From Planctomycetota bacterium (lineage in GTDB: Bacteria > Planctomycetota > Phycisphaerae > Phycisphaerales > SM1A02), in the NCBI GenBank assembly GCA_009926815.1, contig RFOC01000086.1, positions 1 through 8,109 of the forward strand: 8,109 bases of DNA, given 5' to 3'. The notes under the pieces were generated by a model, which was given only the letters and a program-made list of their open reading frames with translations, had not been told where the DNA came from and made no database searches. Positions 5,788 through 8,109 of the stretch are shown one piece after another. The position numbers were made by a program, and so were the translations under genes. Within the stretch, counting starts at the first letter, position 1. Each line of letters opens with the position of its first letter.

Positions 5788-6666
5788 GTGAGCACCGTCG
5801 CCGCGAACATCCAGGACGCCGCGATCCTGCAGGCGGTCGAGGACGCGCTGGCCGCGGCCATCGATCGCCGCGGACTGGCGCCCCGACTGGCCGAGGCCAT
5901 GCGCTACGCCAGTCTCGGGGGCGGCAAGCGGGTCCGGCCGGTGCTGGCGATCCGCTGCGGCCTGGCCTGCGGCGAAGGTTCGCTCGAGGCGCTGCTGCCG
6001 GCGGCCGTGGCCTTCGAGTTCATCCACGCCTTCAGCCTGGTGCACGACGACCTTCCATCCCTCGACAACGACGATCTGCGTCGGGGACGGCCCACCACCC
6101 ACAGGGCGTTCGGCGAGGCGCTGGCCATCCTGGCGGGCGATGGCCTGCAGTCTCTGGCCCTGGAGGTCGCCCTGTCCTCGCCTCGGCATCCGGACCGCGT
6201 GGCGCACGAGGTGGCCTCGGCCTGCACGGACATGATCTCGGGCCAGGTGTACGACACGCTCGGGGGATTCCCCGCGGACACCGTCGCGGACGCGGATCGC
6301 CTGCGCCTGATCCACCGCAACAAGACCGGCGCGCTCATCCGCGGGGCGTGCCGCTCGGGAGCCATCGCCGGCGGCGGATCCACGGCCACGGTCGACCGCC
6401 TGACCCGATTCGGCGAGGCCATCGGCCTCATGTTCCAGGTGGTCGATGACATCCTGGACGAGACCCAGACCAGCGCCACCCTGGGCAAGAGCGCCGGCAA
6501 GGACAAGGCCCAGGGCAAGATGACCTACCCCGCCGTGCATGGCCTCGACCGCAGCCGCCGAGTGATCGAGTCGCTCCATCAGGAGGCTCTCGGGTGCCTC
6601 CGGGAACTGCCCGCGGCCGATCCGCTGCGATCCATGGTGGACTCGCTCGTCACGCGAACCTCCTGA
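5788..6666 (+). CDS. ispA: Polyprenyl (farnesyl) diphosphate synthase, IspA type
   Basis: A soluble trans-prenyltransferase that condenses IPP with allylic diphosphates to build FPP, the precursor of undecaprenyl, quinone and hopanoid/carotenoid chains. The 292-residue product (E. coli IspA is 299) has GGGKRVRP (44-51), which binds IPP, the first Asp-rich motif DDLPSLDNDDLRRG (87-100) and the second, FQVVDDILD (216-224), followed by GKSAGKDKAQGKMTYP. The long first motif and aromatic Phe82 five residues before it are type II FPP synthase features, so a C15 product is predicted rather than C20. I chose GTG 5788: the in-frame ATG at 5743 lies upstream of the -10-like box at 5772-5777, overlaps the divergent channel gene's start codon, and adds residues unlike the family. 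No Shine-Dalgarno sequence is visible. The gene precedes dxs on the same strand. Confidence 0.93.
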   Translation: MSTVAANIQDAAILQAVEDALAAAIDRRGLAPRLAEAMRYASLGGGKRVRPVLAIRCGLACGEGSLEALLPAAVAFEFIHAFSLVHDDLPSLDNDDLRRGRPTTHRAFGEALAILAGDGLQSLALEVALSSPRHPDRVAHEVASACTDMISGQVYDTLGGFPADTVADADRLRLIHRNKTGALIRGACRSGAIAGGGSTATVDRLTRFGEAIGLMFQVVDDILDETQTSATLGKSAGKDKAQGKMTYPAVHGLDRSRRVIESLHQEALGCLRELPAADPLRSMVDSLVTRTS

Positions 6667-6743
6667 TTCGCGGCCAGCCGCACGCGACCCGACCCCCTTC
6701 TCCCGCTACCATCGGCGGTTCAGGCAGGACGCCTTCCCAACGC
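6667..6743 (+). promoter_or_regulatory. ispA-dxs intergenic spacer with a weak promoter-like site
   Basis: The 77-nt gap is large for this compact window and may carry a dxs promoter. TACCAT at 6707-6712 matches TATAAT at 4 of 6, without a clear -35. An AGGA at 6726-6729 is 14 nt before the dxs ATG, too distant for a standard ribosome binding site. I see no strong hairpin with a T-run. Read-through from ispA is equally possible. Confidence 0.2.
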
Positions 6744-8109
6744 ATGGCCATTCTCCCCACCATCCACGGACCCGAGGACCTTCGCAAGCTTCCCGTCACT
6801 GCGCTGCCCGAGCTGGCGGCGGAGGTCCGGAAGGCCATCTGCGACCAGTGCATGAAGTCCGGCGGCCACCTGGCTCCCAACCTGGGCGTGGTGGAGCTGA
6901 CCATCGCCCTGCACCGAACCTTCGACTTCGGCCATGACCGCATGCTCTGGGACGTGGGCCACCAGTGCTACACGCACAAGCTGCTCACCGGCCGACAGAA
7001 CCTGCTCGGTCGCCTGAGGCAGCGCGACGGCATGGCGGGCTTCCCGGAACCGCGCGAGAGCGGCTACGACCTCTTCAGCGTGGGTCACGCGGGCACCGCC
7101 ATCAGCACCGCCGTGGGCATGGCACGCGGCGATGCGCTCGCCGGCGAGGGCTGGGCGCCCGAGAACGATCGCGGCCGTCGCGTGGTCAGCCTCATCGGCG
7201 ATGCCAGCATCGTCAACGGCGTGGCCATGGAGGGACTCAACGCCGCGGGCACGCTCCATCGACAGTTCCTCGTCATCCTCAACGACAACGGCATGAGCAT
7301 CGCCAAGCCCCAGGGCGCCATGGCGAGCACCTTCGACCGCATGCGGCTCAGCCACGGCTACGCGGAGTTCAAGAAGCGAGCCCGGGAGTTCGCCCGGCAC
7401 ATTCCCGGCGGCAAGGGTCTCTCGGACCTCTATCACCGCATGGGCGAGATGAGCAAGGCGGCGGTCAGCCAGGACGCCTGGTTCGAGCATTTCGGCATGG
7501 TGGCCGTCGGCCCCATCGACGGCCACGACTTCCCCACGCTGCTCGAGTTCCTCAACGAGGCGAAGCACTTCGACCGCCCCATGGTGCTGCACGTGAAGAC
7601 CGTGAAGGGCAAGGGCTTCTCCTTCACCGAGAACGATCCCAGCGCCACGCACAGCCCGGGGCCGTTCACCGTGCCCGAGGACATGGAGAGCGAGGGCTGC
7701 CGCATCGAGCTCAAGAAGAGCGCCCGCAGCTTCACCGGCGCGGTGGGCGAGGCCCTGGTCGAGCTCATGACGCGAGACCCCAGGGTGGTGGTGGCCACGG
7801 CCGCCATGCCCGACGGCACCGGCGTCAGCAAGGTCATGCCGAAGTTCCCCGACCGGACCTTCGACACCGGCATCTGCGAGAGCCACGCCATGGACATGAT
7901 GGCGGGCATGGCCAAGAGCGGCTGGAAGCCCTTCCTCGCCGTGTACAGCACCTTCCTGCAGCGGGCCTTCGACCAGGCCTTCCAGGAAGTGTCGCTGCAG
8001 GGACTTGCGGTCCGACTGCTGCTGGATCGCGCCGGCCTGGTCGGCGGCGACGGCGCCGTGCACCACGGCTTCTGCGACATCGCCATGCTGGCCACGCTGC
8101 CCAAGGCCG
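6744..8109 (+). CDS. dxs: 1-deoxy-D-xylulose-5-phosphate synthase, planctomycete-type (3' end beyond window)
   Basis: A thiamine-diphosphate enzyme joining pyruvate and glyceraldehyde 3-phosphate to make DXP, the first MEP step. The first 455 of about 630 residues are visible, open to the edge. Family landmarks: SGGHLAPNLG (39-48, His42 matching E. coli His49), DVGHQCYTHKLLTGR (70-84), the diphosphate/Mg site GDASIVNG (152-159) with NDNGMSI (180-186), GPIDGHD (256-262), HVKTVKGKGF (283-292), then the pyrimidine-binding domain with catalytic Glu379 (CESH), STFLQRAFDQ (402-411), LDRAGLVGGDG (427-437) and His440. Departures from the E. coli form include GDA for GDG, GHAGT for GHSST, and ESH for EQH; I associate these with planctomycete Dxs. 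The ATG at 6744 gives the normal N-terminus; an upstream ribosome binding site is not evident. With ispA and ispG nearby it marks an isoprenoid gene neighbourhood. Confidence 0.95.
   Translation, partial: MAILPTIHGPEDLRKLPVTALPELAAEVRKAICDQCMKSGGHLAPNLGVVELTIALHRTFDFGHDRMLWDVGHQCYTHKLLTGRQNLLGRLRQRDGMAGFPEPRESGYDLFSVGHAGTAISTAVGMARGDALAGEGWAPENDRGRRVVSLIGDASIVNGVAMEGLNAAGTLHRQFLVILNDNGMSIAKPQGAMASTFDRMRLSHGYAEFKKRAREFARHIPGGKGLSDLYHRMGEMSKAAVSQDAWFEHFGMVAVGPIDGHDFPTLLEFLNEAKHFDRPMVLHVKTVKGKGFSFTENDPSATHSPGPFTVPEDMESEGCRIELKKSARSFTGAVGEALVELMTRDPRVVVATAAMPDGTGVSKVMPKFPDRTFDTGICESHAMDMMAGMAKSGWKPFLAVYSTFLQRAFDQAFQEVSLQGLAVRLLLDRAGLVGGDGAVHHGFCDIAMLATLPKA

Noticed and set aside
5473..6579. Minus-strand open frame across ispA and the channel gene start
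   Set aside because: It spans the divergent promoter region and two real genes in wrong frames; no domain is visible.
6720..8066. Minus-strand open frame of 448 codons
   Set aside because: It is the antisense shadow of dxs; the plus strand has unmistakable Dxs motifs.

Overview
This 8.1 kb window is GC-rich (about two thirds G+C by eye), densely coding chromosomal DNA. It very probably comes from a planctomycete, most likely the class Phycisphaerae. The clues are: a Dxs with the DVGHQCY, SVGHAGT, GDASIVNG and HSPGPF variants I associate with planctomycete-type Dxs; paired proteins with a prepilin-type N-terminus and large unrecognised C-terminal domains; an FHA-GAF-SpoIIE phosphatase; and the near absence of Shine-Dalgarno sequences. 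The taxon is inferred from protein flavour only.

Layout: (a) 1-74, minus: the first 24 codons of a probable membrane transporter running off the left edge. (b) 141-3459, plus: ispG (MEP pathway, iron-sulfur enzyme), then two tandem paralogous pseudopilin-like genes, joined by 4-nt overlaps (ATGA, then TTGA). (c) 5744-3475, minus: a MotA/TolQ/ExbB-family channel gene followed, with a GTGA overlap, by an FHA-GAF-PP2C (SpoIIE/RsbU-type) phosphatase gene; this pair converges on the pseudopilin genes with a 15-nt gap. (d) 5788-6666, plus: ispA (FPP synthase type), divergent from the channel gene across a 43-nt region. (e) 6744 to the right edge, plus: dxs, truncated by the window after 455 codons.

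Three isoprenoid genes (dxs, first MEP step; ispG, penultimate step; ispA, prenyl-chain elongation) therefore lie within 8 kb, separated by two apparently unrelated modules: the pseudopilin pair and the channel-phosphatase pair. The most unusual points are the ispG-pseudopilin-pseudopilin overlapping operon, the changed prepilin cleavage site in the second copy (Ala instead of Gly before the cut), the overlapping channel/FHA-phosphatase pair, and a symmetric divergent promoter region with a perfect 6-bp inverted repeat joining two -10-like boxes. I found no RNA genes, CRISPR arrays, insertion sequences or convincing terminators. No stretch over 300 bases lacks a gene.
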